The notes under the pieces: model-generated | The model's database searches: none | Told to the model about the DNA's origin: nothing | The model's input: only the letters and a program-made list of their open reading frames with translations | Assembly (NCBI RefSeq): GCF_002917095.1 | Contig: NZ_PQGA01000001.1 | Coordinates: 434,001 to 498,000 of the forward strand | DNA length: 64,000 nucleotides | Direction: 5' to 3' | Origin: Paraburkholderia eburnea | GTDB lineage: Bacteria; Pseudomonadota; Gammaproteobacteria; Burkholderiales; Burkholderiaceae | Made by a program: the position numbers and the translations under genes | Shown here: piece after piece, positions 8,085 to 17,441 of the stretch | Layout of the letters: each line of letters opens with the position of its first letter | Position numbering within the stretch: the stretch's first letter is position 1

Positions 8085-8933
8085 ATGGACACTACCGACA
8101 CTGCCGACACCGCCGACGACACCTCCGATGACCAGTGTATCGAAACATTCGGCGCCCACGTGCGTATCGAATCGCGCGGACATCGGGCGACCATCGTGCT
8201 CGATCGCCCCGCCCGGCGCAATGCAATCGACCGCACCGTCGCCGACGCGCTTCACGCCGCGTTCGCACGTTTCGAATCGAATGCGCATTGGCGCACGGGC
8301 GTGCTGTTCGGCGCGGGCGGCACCTTCTGCTCGGGCGCCGATCTCGGCGCGTTGAACGACGAGTCGCGCCGCAACGAGATCCACGCCGACGGCAACGGCC
8401 CGGGACCACTCGGCCCGACACGCATGATGCTCAGCAAGCCCGTCATCGCCGCTATTTCAGGATATGCCGTCGCGGGCGGGCTGGAACTCGCGTTGTTCTG
8501 CGATCTGCGCGTGATCGAACAGAACGCGGTCATGGGCGTGTTCTGCCGCCGCGTGGGCGTGCCGCTCATCGACGGCGGCACGGTGCGTCTGCCGCGTCTC
8601 ATCGGCCTGTCGCGTGCGCTCGACCTGATCCTCACGGGGCGCGCGATCGATGCGCAGGAAGCGCTGGCCTTCGGGCTGGCGAACCGCGTCGTCGCGCCTG
8701 GCACGGCGCGCGCCGAAGCCGAAGCCCTGGCCGCACAGCTTGCGGGCTTTCCCCAGGCGGCGCTGCTCGCGGACCGGCGCTCGGCGTTTGACAACAGTAC
8801 GCTGGCCGATCTGGCCGAAGCCCTGCGCCGCGAAGGCGCCGGGGGTTATCGCGCGGTGATGGACGAAGGCCTCGCGATGGCCGCGCGTTTCGCGTCGGGC
8901 GCGGGGCGTCACGGCGAATCGTTCGATGGTTGA
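8085..8933 (+). CDS. Enoyl-CoA hydratase/isomerase (crotonase) family protein
   Basis: 282 residues with the crotonase fold. The strand and oxyanion-hole region RPARRNAIDRTV lies near 40-51. The second oxyanion-hole element is SGADLGAL near 83-90, and the central signature GYAVAGGLELALFCDLRV lies near 125-142. The region where hydratases carry the second catalytic acid reads GVPLIDGGTVRLPRLIG, with Asp in place of the usual acidic/Ala arrangement, so the exact reaction (hydratase, isomerase or other acyl-CoA reaction) is uncertain. Its N-terminus is a low-complexity Asp/Thr-rich stretch. I prefer the ATG at 8085; GTG at 8046 would add 13 residues. It stands alone and is probably monocistronic. 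Confidence 0.8.
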   Translation: MDTTDTADTADDTSDDQCIETFGAHVRIESRGHRATIVLDRPARRNAIDRTVADALHAAFARFESNAHWRTGVLFGAGGTFCSGADLGALNDESRRNEIHADGNGPGPLGPTRMMLSKPVIAAISGYAVAGGLELALFCDLRVIEQNAVMGVFCRRVGVPLIDGGTVRLPRLIGLSRALDLILTGRAIDAQEALAFGLANRVVAPGTARAEAEALAAQLAGFPQAALLADRRSAFDNSTLADLAEALRREGAGGYRAVMDEGLAMAARFASGAGRHGESFDG

Positions 8934-8975
8934 TGCTTAATCGCTTGAACGCAGCCGCGCGAGCCGCTAGATTAA

Positions 8976-9004
8976 ATCTGACAGACTCACCGAGACTGTC
9001 AGAT
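8976..9004. promoter_or_regulatory. Inverted repeat ATCTGACAG-N11-CTGTCAGAT
   Basis: Two perfect 9-bp arms are separated by 11 bp, giving a centre-to-centre distance of two helical turns. The site lies between the crotonase stop codon and the CadC-like regulator, about 155 bp before that gene. There is no T tract for termination. It could be the autoregulatory operator of the downstream winged-helix protein. Confidence 0.45.
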
Positions 9005-9158
9005 GATTTGAATGCAAACGCCGCAAGAACAGCAACACCGCACCGCCAGCACTGCCCGCGCCGCCCGCGTCTCTGCGCGATCCGTACCTCGAAGGGGCTT
9101 CCCCCGGACACGACGCCGCCGCGCCCGCAACCCATGATGCCGCATCAGGGGATCTCCC

Positions 9159-10955
9159 ATGCCGACGGATCGAATCATCCGCTTTGCGGACTTCGAACTC
9201 GACGTCGAGCGCTACCAGCTCCGCCGCGCCGGTGAGCAAATCCGGCTCGAACGCCTGCCCATGGATCTGCTGATCCTGCTCGCGTCGCGTCACGGCGAGC
9301 TGATCTCGCGCGCCGACATCGTCGATCGCCTGTGGCATGGCAATCCCTACCGCGACACCGAAAACGGCATCAACACGGCGATCCGCAAAATCCGCATCGC
9401 GCTCGCCGACGATCCGCTCAAACCGCGCCATCTCGTGACCGTGAAGGGCAAAGGCTATCGGCTCGATGGTGCGAATTTCGTGAGCACGGCCAGCGCCGAC
9501 GCCATCGATCCCAGCGAAACGCCACGCTCGCACAGCGCCGTGCGCGTGCTGGTGCTGCCGTTTGCAAACCTCACCGGCGACGGCAATCAGGAATGCCTGT
9601 GCAGCGCGCTCGCCGATGAAATTTCGGCCACGCTCGGCGCGCTCGGCCCGGATCGGCTGCGCCTGATCGCGCGCACGACGGCGGCGCGTTATCGCGATAC
9701 CGCCAAGGGCATCGGCGAGATCGCGCGCGAACTCAAGCTCGACTATGTGCTCGAAGGTTCGCTCTCGCGCGAGGGGCCGCGTGCGCGCATCCTCACGCGC
9801 CTGATCCGCTGTGCCGACGAAGTGCAGATCTGGAGCCGCGCGCACGAGCCGGTCTCGCCGGGCGCGCTCGACATGCTCAAGGAAGTCGCGACCGCGCTGG
9901 CGCAGGATCTCGCCACGACGCTTTCGGAGCAGCAGCGCTCGCGGCTCGCGCGGCGCCTGCCCGTCGATCCCGCCGCGCACGACGCCTATGTGCGCGGGCG
10001 CTACTTCTGGTATCGGCGCGTGCATTTCGATGCGGCGTTCTGCGCGCATCACGGCATCGACGGAGAAGACTTCGCGCGCAGCCGCGGCTATTTCGAAACC
10101 GCGCTCGAACGCGACCCGAACTACGCGCTGGGCTATGCGGGCTTGTCGAATTACTACGGCGCGTCGGTCGTGCACGGGATGTTCTCGCCCGACGACGGCT
10201 GGCCGATCGCACGGGCGCTCGCGCACAGCGCGCTCGAACTCGACCCCGATCTGCCCGAGGCACATCACGCGCTCGCCGCCGTGCGCTACTTTTTCGAATG
10301 GGACTGGGCGCGCGCCGAGGCGGGCTTCAAGGAGGCGCTGCGGCGCAATCCGAGCTACCCGGAGGCGCATCGACTGTATGCGCGGCTCTTGCTGTCGGCG
10401 GGCCGGCGCGCGGAAGGCGAAGTCGAAATGGCGCGCGCCGAGCGCATCGACCCGCTGGCGTTCCAGGGCTCGCGCGCCTTCGGCATGATTCTGTCGGGCC
10501 GTCACGAAGAGGTGGTGAGCGACTATCTCTCGCCGGGCCACATGGATTATTCGCCGCTCGCCTATCAGGTGCTCGCGACGGCCTTCGAAGTGAGGAAGCT
10601 CTACGCGCAGGCCGTGGACGCGACCGTAGAGGCGCTGGTGCGCTGCAATCTGCATGCGCGCGCGGCGACGATCCGCGCGCAATGGGACGCAGGCGGCTAC
10701 GACGCGGTGCTGCACTGGTATCGCGACGATCTGCTGGCCAGACACCGCAGCCAGTACACCTCGCCGCTCCTGATCGCCGAAATCTACGCGCGCCTCGCGC
10801 AGCCCGACGAGATGTTCCACTGGCTCGACGCCGCGCTTGCCGAACGCAGCGCGCGCCTGTGCGAATTGCGTATGAATCCGTGGTTCCAGCCCTATCGGCC
10901 GGGCGGACGCATGAGAAAAATCGAGCAGCTGATCGGCGAAGGCCGGGCGCATTGA
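9159..10955 (+). CDS. Winged-helix (OmpR/CadC-type) transcriptional regulator with TolB/FlgO-like and TPR regions
   Basis: 598 residues. Residues about 6-105 form an OmpR/PhoB-type C-terminal effector DNA-binding domain placed at the N-terminus, as in CadC, ending in the diagnostic HLVTVKGKGYRL. Residues about 128-255 resemble the TolB/FlgO-like domain (VLVLPFANLTGDGNQECL) often found in CadC-type regulators and class III cyclases. The rest is a set of TPR-like helical pairs, for example NPSYPEAHRLYARLLLSAGR. Unlike CadC it shows no transmembrane helix, so it should be cytoplasmic and respond to a protein or intracellular signal. The targets are unknown; a 9-bp inverted repeat upstream suggests autoregulation. 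The ATG at 9159 begins the domain directly. Confidence 0.82.
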   Translation: MPTDRIIRFADFELDVERYQLRRAGEQIRLERLPMDLLILLASRHGELISRADIVDRLWHGNPYRDTENGINTAIRKIRIALADDPLKPRHLVTVKGKGYRLDGANFVSTASADAIDPSETPRSHSAVRVLVLPFANLTGDGNQECLCSALADEISATLGALGPDRLRLIARTTAARYRDTAKGIGEIARELKLDYVLEGSLSREGPRARILTRLIRCADEVQIWSRAHEPVSPGALDMLKEVATALAQDLATTLSEQQRSRLARRLPVDPAAHDAYVRGRYFWYRRVHFDAAFCAHHGIDGEDFARSRGYFETALERDPNYALGYAGLSNYYGASVVHGMFSPDDGWPIARALAHSALELDPDLPEAHHALAAVRYFFEWDWARAEAGFKEALRRNPSYPEAHRLYARLLLSAGRRAEGEVEMARAERIDPLAFQGSRAFGMILSGRHEEVVSDYLSPGHMDYSPLAYQVLATAFEVRKLYAQAVDATVEALVRCNLHARAATIRAQWDAGGYDAVLHWYRDDLLARHRSQYTSPLLIAEIYARLAQPDEMFHWLDAALAERSARLCELRMNPWFQPYRPGGRMRKIEQLIGEGRAH

Positions 10956-11045
10956 CTGTATTCACCCGGCCCCGATGCTACCGCGGCGGGGCGGCGAGGC
11001 TGCGCACCGGCCGGGCATTCGACGGCCTCCTTTGCGCGCGGCGCC

Positions 11046-11312
11046 TTAATTGCCGTGGTAGATGTCGTTGTTCAAACGGTCCCGTTCACCCGATTGCTCC
11101 GAGCGCACCAGATCCTGATAGACCTGCGCGTGCGTGAGCGTGAGCGATTGCGGCGCGCCAGAGGCGCTGTTGGTCATGGGCATGCCGCCCACGTCCTGCG
11201 ATGCCGACGGCGCGCCCTGCGATTGATCGGACGGCGAATCGGCCAGCGCGAGTCCTGCGAACAAGGCGGCCGAGCAGGCCACCGCGATGCGTACGGTATT
11301 TAGCGTGTTCAT
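11046..11312 (-). CDS. DUF4148 family small secreted protein
   Basis: 88 residues. The N-terminal signal peptide (about 1-24, hydrophobic core VACSAALFAGLALA) is cleaved probably after Ala-Leu-Ala. The mature part has the DUF4148 ending SLTLTHAQVYQDLVRSEQSG, close to the 'R-x-V-x-x-E-L' type repeat of these Burkholderiaceae proteins. The ATG at 11312 follows AGGAG at ideal spacing, so the much longer open frame upstream is not used. It is probably periplasmic. The family is common in Burkholderia and its function is unknown. It converges on the TPR regulator. Confidence 0.8.
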   Translation of the reverse strand: MNTLNTVRIAVACSAALFAGLALADSPSDQSQGAPSASQDVGGMPMTNSASGAPQSLTLTHAQVYQDLVRSEQSGERDRLNNDIYHGN

Positions 11313-11625
11313 GTCATCGCTCCTGGAAATTGAAGCGCATGCGAGGCGGCCGCCATGCGCGGTGCGGACGAGGCCCGTTCCGGGCGGCGGACACAGGCAG
11401 GTTCGTGGACGCATGGTGCGGCCCCGTCGCGCCGCGCACCATGGACGTAACCTGAAGAAATCGTCAAGGCAACCGGCTGCGAGGCGGTGTTGCGTAAGAA
11501 GAACGCAAGAAAAGGTGCCGCATGCCACGCGGCGCATTTCAGTACAATTCCGGGTTGACTCCTGCGCCGCCCCTGCGCGCACAGGATCTCCCCCGATCTC
11601 GTCCGATCACGCCAGCCACACAGCC

Positions 11626-12810
11626 ATGCCCCTGCCCCTTCTTGCCCTTGCCGTCGCCGCGTTTGGTATCGGTACCACCGAATTCGTCATCATGGGCCTG
11701 TTGCCCGATGTGGCGCGCGACCTTTCCGTGTCGATTCCGGCGACAGGCATGCTCGTGTCGGCCTATGCGCTTGGCGTGACGATCGGCGCGCCCATCGTCG
11801 CCATCGCCATCGCGAACGTGCCGCGCAAGGCGGCGCTCATGCGCCTGATCGGCATCTTTATCGTCGGCAATCTGCTGTGCGCGCTCGCGCCCAACTATTC
11901 GATCCTGATGGCCGCGCGCATCGTCACGGCGTTCTGCCATGGCGCGTTCTTCGGCATCGGCTCGGTGGTGGCGGCGGGCCTGGTCGCACCCAACCGGCGC
12001 GCCCAGGCGATCGCGCTGATGTTCACCGGCCTCACGCTCGCCAACGTGCTGGGCGTGCCGCTGGGCACCGCGCTCGGCCAGCTTGCCGGCTGGCGCACCA
12101 CCTTCTGGGCCGTGACGGCGATTGGCCTCGTCGCCGCGCTCGCGCTGCAGATCTGCCTGCCCAGGCACATCGACATGCAGAAGGCGAGCCTCGTGCACGA
12201 ATTCAGCGTCCTCAAGAACCCGCAGGTGCTGATGGTGCTGGGCATCAGCGTGCTGGCGTCGGCGAGCCTGTTCTCGGTCTTCACCTACATCACACCGATT
12301 CTGGAAGACGTCACCGGCTTCTCGCCGCACGAAGTCACCTTCGTGCTGCTGCTGTTCGGCCTCGGCCTGACGGTGGGCAGCACGCTGGGCGGCAAGCTCG
12401 CGGACTGGAAACTGATGCGCTCGCTGCTGGTGTTCCTCGCAATGATCGGCGTGGTGCTCGCGGTATTCTCGGCGACCATGCACGACCCGATCATGGCGAG
12501 TGCGACGATCTTCGTGTGGGGCATTCTGGCGTTCGCGATCGTGCCGCCGCTGCAGATGCTGATCGTCGACCGCGCAAGCGATGCCCCCAATCTTGCCTCG
12601 ACGCTCAATCAGGGCGCGTTCAACCTCGGCAATGCGGGCGGCGCGTGGATCGGCGGCGTGGCGATCGGCTCGGGCGCCGCGCTCACGACGCTGCCGTGGG
12701 TGGGTTTGCTGATGGCGCTGGCCGCGCTCGGGCTGACATTCGTATCGGCGCAACTCGACCGGCGCGCGCGCCGCCGCACCGCCGTGAGCGGCCCGACCTC
12801 CGCGATCTGA
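11626..12810 (+). CDS. MFS transporter, AraJ-like drug/sugar efflux family
   Basis: 394 residues with about twelve predicted membrane helices. The N-terminal signature ALAVAAFGIGTTEFVIMGLL followed by PDVARDLSVSIPATGMLVSA is characteristic of the AraJ/YdhP/NepI group of MFS proton antiporters. The loop after helix 2 and the segment RIVTAFCHGAFFGIGSVVAA also fit. Members export arabinose-like sugars, nucleosides or drugs; the substrate here is not known. The frame is open for 113 codons upstream, but the ATG at 11626 starts the conserved region. A second MFS gene follows 57 bp later on the same strand and may be co-transcribed. Confidence 0.85.
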   Translation: MPLPLLALAVAAFGIGTTEFVIMGLLPDVARDLSVSIPATGMLVSAYALGVTIGAPIVAIAIANVPRKAALMRLIGIFIVGNLLCALAPNYSILMAARIVTAFCHGAFFGIGSVVAAGLVAPNRRAQAIALMFTGLTLANVLGVPLGTALGQLAGWRTTFWAVTAIGLVAALALQICLPRHIDMQKASLVHEFSVLKNPQVLMVLGISVLASASLFSVFTYITPILEDVTGFSPHEVTFVLLLFGLGLTVGSTLGGKLADWKLMRSLLVFLAMIGVVLAVFSATMHDPIMASATIFVWGILAFAIVPPLQMLIVDRASDAPNLASTLNQGAFNLGNAGGAWIGGVAIGSGAALTTLPWVGLLMALAALGLTFVSAQLDRRARRRTAVSGPTSAI

Positions 12811-12867
12811 CCCGCAACACGGCTTTTTCCGCACGGGCGTAGTAACGGACGTGTAGCATTGCGCCCG

Positions 12868-14019
12868 ATGAAAACCGTCCTCACCCGCGATTTCCTCGCG
12901 CTGATCCTGAGCGTGGCCGTGGTCGGCCTGGGCTCCGGCGCGACCCTGCCGCTCACCGCCCTCGCCCTGACCGACGCCGGCTATGGCGCAACCATAGTCG
13001 GCCTGCTCACCGCCGCCCAAGCGCTGGGCGGACTCATCGTCGTGCCGATGACCGCGTGGATCGCCGCGCGCTTTGGCTCGCGCCAGGTGATCGTCGGTTC
13101 CGTGCTGGCTGTCGCCATCGCCACGGCGCTCATGCAGTGCGGTGCGAACCTGTGGGTGTGGGGTTGGCTGCGCATGATCTGCGGCGCGGCGCTGATGCTG
13201 CTCTTCACGATCGGCGAGGCATGGGTCAACGAACTCGCCGACGATTCCAACCGTGGCCGCGTGGTTGCGATCTATGCGACGACCTTCACGCTGTTCCAGA
13301 TGTCGGGTCCGGTGCTGGTGAGCCAGATCGCGGACTATACGGCGGGGCGTTTTGCGATCTGCGGGGCGATTTTTCTGGTCGCATTGCCGATGCTGGCCGC
13401 GATTCGCTCAAGTCCGCATACCTCCGATCTGCATGAGCCGCATGGGAGCTGGCGGCATGTGCTGCCCAGGATGCCTGCGCTCATCATCGCTACCGGGTTC
13501 TTTGCGCTGTTCGATACGCTCGCGTTGTCGTTGCTGCCGCTTTTTGCTATCGGTCATGGGATCGGGAGCGAGGAGGCGGTGCTGTTTGCTTCGGTTGTGC
13601 TGCTGGGTGACACGACGATGCAGTTTCCGATCGGCTGGCTCGCCGACAGGCTCGGGCGCGAACGCGTGCATGCGCTGATGGGGGTGGTCGTGGCGGCGCT
13701 TTTGCCGCTGCTGCCTTTTGTTGTTGAGATGCCCTGGCTACGCTGGCCCTTGCTGTTCGTGCTGGGGGCTGCGGCGGGGTCGATTTATACGCTTGCCATT
13801 GTGGCTTGTGGGGAGCGGTTTGAAGGGGTCGCGCTGGTTTCCGCTAGTGCGCTTGTTAGTGCTTCGTGGAGCGCTGCTAGTTTTGGTGGGCCTATTGTTA
13901 CCGGGGCGTTGATGCAGCACGCTGGGCGTGATTCCATGCTGTGGGTGCTGTTTGCTTGTGCGCTTGTGTTTCTTGGGGCTTTGCGGTGGGAACGGGGGCG
14001 GGGGATCGCGCGGGCTTAA
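12868..14019 (+). CDS. MFS transporter, YcaD-like
   Basis: 383 residues with about twelve hydrophobic helices. The helix 1 to helix 2 region and the motif GEAWVNELADDSNRGRVVAI resemble the YcaD/YfkF group of MFS proteins. The substrate is unknown. I chose the ATG at 12868; an in-frame ATG lies 9 bp upstream. From about 13,400 onward the coding strand becomes noticeably richer in G and T, with codons such as GTT, GCT and TTT that are rare in neighbouring genes, and this continues into the repeat region after the stop codon. The protein still reads as intact MFS to its end. Confidence 0.82.
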   Translation: MKTVLTRDFLALILSVAVVGLGSGATLPLTALALTDAGYGATIVGLLTAAQALGGLIVVPMTAWIAARFGSRQVIVGSVLAVAIATALMQCGANLWVWGWLRMICGAALMLLFTIGEAWVNELADDSNRGRVVAIYATTFTLFQMSGPVLVSQIADYTAGRFAICGAIFLVALPMLAAIRSSPHTSDLHEPHGSWRHVLPRMPALIIATGFFALFDTLALSLLPLFAIGHGIGSEEAVLFASVVLLGDTTMQFPIGWLADRLGRERVHALMGVVVAALLPLLPFVVEMPWLRWPLLFVLGAAAGSIYTLAIVACGERFEGVALVSASALVSASWSAASFGGPIVTGALMQHAGRDSMLWVLFACALVFLGALRWERGRGIARA

Positions 14020-14115
14020 GGTCTGTGGGGCGCTTTGGATTTTCTTTGGCGTCTTTCTTTGGCCTTTCCTTGAGTTCGTGTCGGTATGCCAGCGTTGCCC
14101 CTGTGCGGGGCGGCA

Positions 14116-14147
14116 CCTACTTTCTTTGCGGCGGCAAAGAAAGTAGG
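14116..14147. repeat. Hairpin of the left arm
   Basis: CCTACTTTCTTTGC, a GGCG loop, and GCAAAGAAAGTAGG give a perfect 14-bp stem. It is the left-arm counterpart of the longer palindrome at 14519-14552. Confidence 0.75.
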
Positions 14148-14518
14148 CAAAGAAAACCGCTCACACCGCCAGTGTGACGCAGTCCACCACTAACCTTCTT
14201 GCGGAGTGGTGACTGGGCATTGCTCGGCTCTCGCACCACCCAACGAAGTGACAAAGGACTCATTCATCCCGCTGCTCGCTTCGCGCGCAGCGGTCGGGTC
14301 TGCATGGGAAACCAATAGTACTTCTAACCTTTCATCGAATGCGAACGCCCGCAAACCACGGGTTTTTGTTATGCCCCACGGGGCGCGCAGCGCCCCCGGA
14401 TGGGCGGGCGTCTCCACTCTGTTGTACGACGCGTGGTGCGGGCGCTGCCCAGTCACCACTCCGCTGGTGGGCGAGTGGTGAACGGCGTCACACTGGCGGT
14501 GTGAGCGGCTTTCTTTTG

Positions 14519-14552
14519 CCTACTTTTCTTTGCCGCGGCAAAGAAAAGTAGG
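14519..14552. repeat. Perfect 34-bp palindrome of the right arm
   Basis: The half-site CCTACTTTTCTTTGCCG meets its exact reverse complement with no spacer, giving a 34-bp perfect palindrome. Compared with the left-arm hairpin it has one extra T per arm and a CCGCGG centre. Confidence 0.8.
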
Positions 14553-14633
14553 TGCCGCCCCGCACAGGGGCAACACTGGCATACCGACAAGAAAACAAGG
14601 AAATGCCAACGGTGTTCCTCCGCCCACCTCAAA

Positions 14634-15947
14634 TCAACGCAACGCCGGCAAGATCTTGCCAACACACTCACCGAACCCAACCCGATACCCCTCCCCCTGA
14701 CACCACCCGGCAAGCGTCAGCTCATCGCCATCCTCAATGAACCCGCGCGTCCCGCCGTTCTTCAGCGCCAGCGGATTCTTCCCGTTCCACGTAAGCTCAA
14801 GCAGACTCCCGAACGAATCAGGCGTCGGCCCGGAGATCGTCCCCGATCCCATCAGATCGCCCACACGCGTGTTACAGCCAGCAACGGTGTGATGCGCAAG
14901 CTGCTGCGCCATCGTCCAGTACATATGCCGGAAGTTGGTCCGCGCAATCGTAGTCGCCTCATCAGCGCCCTCGGGCCGCAACAACACCTCCAGGGCGATA
15001 TCAAACCCATGATTCCCCGCGTGACGCAGATACTCCAGCGGCTGCGGCTCCTGCACCGGCTGCGCGACCCGGAACGGCTCCAGCGCATCCAACGTCACGA
15101 TCCACGGCGAAATCGTCGTCGCGAAGGTCTTGGCATTGAACGGCCCAAGCGGCACATATTCCCATTGCTGAATATCACGCGCACTCCAGTCGTTGAGCAG
15201 CACCATGCCGAAGATATGCGCCTCGGCGTCCTCACAGGCAATCGGTTCGCCCAGCGCATTACCGCGCCCGACGATAAACCCCGTCTCCAGTTCGATATCG
15301 AGCTTGCGGCACGCGCCGAACACCGGACGCTCCTGCTCAGGCAGCTTCAGTTGACCGTTGGGACGACGCACCGGCGTGCCGCTCACCACCACCGACGATG
15401 CACGGCCGTTGTAGCCGATCGGCATCTCAGACCAGTTCGGCAACAGCGCATTCTTCGGATCCCGAAACATCGATCCCACATTGGTCGCGTGCTCTTTCGA
15501 GGAATAAAAGTCCGTATAGCCAGGAATCTCCACAGGCAGATGCAGCGTCGCATCGGCGAGCTTCACCAACGCACGCGCGCGCAGCGCAGCGTCATCGCGC
15601 AACGTGGCGGTGTCCTTCGCGAGCAGCGACGAAAGCTGCACACGCACGCTGCGCCACGCGTCGCGGCCAAGCGCGATGAAGTCGTTCAACGCCGCGCGCG
15701 CAAACACGTTCTCGCGCGTCCGGGCAGGCAGGTTCAGCAGTCCCGCGTCATGCAGCGCGGCCAGATCCACGACCCGATCGCCGATCGCCACGCCCACGCG
15801 CGCATTCGCCTGTTGCGCGGTGCTGAACACGCCGAACGGCAGATTCTGGATCGGGAAATCGCAAGCCGCGTCGTTCGCGCTGTCGATCCAGCTTTTGCGC
15901 TGCGCATCGAGCGTCGCCTGCAGATCGCGGTTGTTGGGGTTGTTCAT
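14634..15947 (-). CDS. fahA: Fumarylacetoacetase
   Basis: 437 residues. It hydrolyses fumarylacetoacetate to fumarate and acetoacetate, the last step of tyrosine and homogentisate breakdown. The N-terminal SH3-like domain (about 20-120) opens with [11 protein letters not shown]. The FAH catalytic domain contains the metal-ligand segments [20 protein letters not shown] and [19 protein letters not shown]. The ATG at 15947 overlaps the hmgA stop codon by 4 bp (ATGA), and GGAG lies inside the hmgA end, so the two are translationally coupled. The 3' end lies next to the composite repeat and its coding strand is unusually G/T-rich. Confidence 0.95.
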   Translation of the reverse strand: MNNPNNRDLQATLDAQRKSWIDSANDAACDFPIQNLPFGVFSTAQQANARVGVAIGDRVVDLAALHDAGLLNLPARTRENVFARAALNDFIALGRDAWRSVRVQLSSLLAKDTATLRDDAALRARALVKLADATLHLPVEIPGYTDFYSSKEHATNVGSMFRDPKNALLPNWSEMPIGYNGRASSVVVSGTPVRRPNGQLKLPEQERPVFGACRKLDIELETGFIVGRGNALGEPIACEDAEAHIFGMVLLNDWSARDIQQWEYVPLGPFNAKTFATTISPWIVTLDALEPFRVAQPVQEPQPLEYLRHAGNHGFDIALEVLLRPEGADEATTIARTNFRHMYWTMAQQLAHHTVAGCNTRVGDLMGSGTISGPTPDSFGSLLELTWNGKNPLALKNGGTRGFIEDGDELTLAGWCQGEGYRVGFGECVGKILPALR

Positions 15948-17332
15948 CGCTGCTCCGGATTGAAGTGTTTCTTGAGGCCTTGCCAGCACTCGTAGTAATG
16001 CGCCTGCAACTGGCTCGTTTCGAGCGCGTAGCGCGTCGGGCGAATCAGCGTGCGGGTTTCGAACATGAACGCCATCGTGTCGCCGACCTTATGCGGCTTG
16101 CTCGTATCGGCGTTCGAGGCCTTCTCGAAGGTCTCGGCATCCGGGCCGTGACCCGACATGCAGTTGTGCAGGCTCGCGCCGCCCGGCACGAAGCCCTCGG
16201 CCTTGGCGTCGTAGACGCCATGCACGAGGCCCATGAATTCGCTCGCCACGTTGCGGTGATACCAGGGCGGACGGAAGGTGTTCTCGGCCGCCAGCCAGCG
16301 CGGCGGAAAGATCACGAAGTCGATCGAATCGACGCCCGGCGTGTCCGTCGGCGAATGCAGCACAAGGAAGATCGACGGGTCCGGATGGTCGTAGCTGATC
16401 GAACCGATGGTGTTGTAGCGGCGCAGGTCGTACTTGTAGGGCGCATAGTTGCCGTGCCACGCCACCACGTCGAGCGGCGAATGGCCGATGTCCGCGCGCC
16501 AGAGTTCGCCATTGAGTTTCGTGACGAGTTCGAACTGCCCTTCGCGGTCTTCATAGGCCGCGACCGGCGTGAGGAAATCGCGCGGGTTCGCCAGTCCGTT
16601 CGAGCCGATCACGCCCAGGTCCGGCAGACGCAGCAGCGCGCCGAAGTTCTCGCAGATATAGCCGCGCGCCTCGCCATCGGACAGATCGACCGCGAAGCGC
16701 ACGCCGCGCGGAATCACGGCGATCTCGAACGGCTCGATGTCGAGCTTGCCCATCTCCGTCGCAATCGACAGCCGCCCCTGCTGCGGGACGATCAGCAGTT
16801 CGCCGTCGGTGTTGTAGAAGAAACGGTCCTGCATCGAGCGGTTGGCCGCGTACAGATGAATCGCGCAGCCGCTCATCGACGCCGCCGAGCCATTGCCCGC
16901 CATCGTCACCCAGCCGTCGATGAAATCGGTCGGCGCGAGCGGCATCGGCAGCGCGTCCCAGCGCAACTGGTTGGGCGGCGTGGGCGGCACATCGCCGAAA
17001 TCGGCGACGAGGCGTGCGCCCTCGCCGTTCGCCTTCGCCGCGAGCGGCGTGAACGGTTGATGCACCGCGCCCGGACGAATGCGGTAGAGCCACGAGCGGC
17101 GGTTGTGCGAGCGCGGCGCCGTGAAAGCCGTGCCCGACAACTGCTCGGCGTAGAGGCCGTAGGCGCAACGCTGCGGCGAGTTCTGGCCGGCGGGCAAGGC
17201 GCCTGGCAGCGCCTCGGTCGCGAATTCGTTGGCGAAGCCGCTCAGGTAGCCATTCAGGTAACCATCATGGCCCTGAGCGCCCGCGCGCAGCGCGTGAGGC
17301 GCCTGCGGCACGTCGGGCAAGGGTGCGTTCAT
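15944..17332 (-). CDS. hmgA: Homogentisate 1,2-dioxygenase
   Basis: 462 residues. It is the non-haem iron enzyme that opens the homogentisate ring to maleylacetoacetate. The family opening [19 protein letters not shown] lies at about 27-45, and the C-terminal iron-site region contains [12 protein letters not shown] and [13 protein letters not shown]. The ATG at 17332 follows GGAGAGA; the open frame extends 22 residues further. It is the first gene of an hmgA-fahA pair overlapping by 4 bp. No maleylacetoacetate isomerase is seen in the window. A perfect palindrome about 100 bp upstream (17430-17441) is a candidate operator. Confidence 0.95.
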   Translation of the reverse strand: MNAPLPDVPQAPHALRAGAQGHDGYLNGYLSGFANEFATEALPGALPAGQNSPQRCAYGLYAEQLSGTAFTAPRSHNRRSWLYRIRPGAVHQPFTPLAAKANGEGARLVADFGDVPPTPPNQLRWDALPMPLAPTDFIDGWVTMAGNGSAASMSGCAIHLYAANRSMQDRFFYNTDGELLIVPQQGRLSIATEMGKLDIEPFEIAVIPRGVRFAVDLSDGEARGYICENFGALLRLPDLGVIGSNGLANPRDFLTPVAAYEDREGQFELVTKLNGELWRADIGHSPLDVVAWHGNYAPYKYDLRRYNTIGSISYDHPDPSIFLVLHSPTDTPGVDSIDFVIFPPRWLAAENTFRPPWYHRNVASEFMGLVHGVYDAKAEGFVPGGASLHNCMSGHGPDAETFEKASNADTSKPHKVGDTMAFMFETRTLIRPTRYALETSQLQAHYYECWQGLKKHFNPEQR

Positions 17333-17429
17333 CACTGTCTCTCCATGTTCTCTACGGAATCGCGGCACGCCGACAACCTCAGGCGTCAGCGCCGTCACAT
17401 TTACGAATAGTAAAACGGATTATGATTAG

Positions 17430-17441
17430 TGAAATTTCACG
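17430..17441. promoter_or_regulatory. Candidate operator upstream of hmgA
   Basis: GTGAAATTTCAC is a perfect 12-bp palindrome about 98 bp upstream of hmgA in an A/T-rich stretch. A second small dyad, TTAC-N5-GTAA, lies just on its hmgA side (17402-17414). Together they look like a promoter-operator region for the homogentisate genes. The regulator is not identified; none is adjacent. Confidence 0.4.

Larger units (their letters stand above)
14061..14607. repeat. Composite inverted-repeat element between convergent genes
   Basis: The left arm (14061-14219) and right arm (14446-14607) are imperfect inverted copies of about 160 bp, around a 226-bp centre. From outside inward both arms carry a GTCGGTATGCCAG box, a GC box (CCCCTGTGCGGGGCGGCACC), a perfect hairpin rich in CTTTGC/GCAAAG, a CACACCGCCAGTGTG palindrome and GAGTGGTGACTGGGCA. 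The centre encodes nothing convincing; its two 90-codon open frames look incidental. The layout fits a miniature, non-autonomous or REP/BIME-like dispersed element of Burkholderiaceae. I see no transposase, no clear target-site duplication and no second copy in this window. Confidence 0.75.

Noticed and set aside
8967..10952. 661-codon minus-strand open frame
   Set aside because: It is the antisense of the CadC-like/TPR regulator. The plus-strand protein has clear domains, while this frame is His/Arg/Ala-rich shadow sequence typical of GC-rich DNA.
14190..14481. Two opposing open frames of about 90 codons inside the repeat centre
   Set aside because: Both are formed largely from repeat arms and start at the same mirrored MVTG sequence produced by the inverted repeat. 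No ribosome site or protein-like composition supports them.
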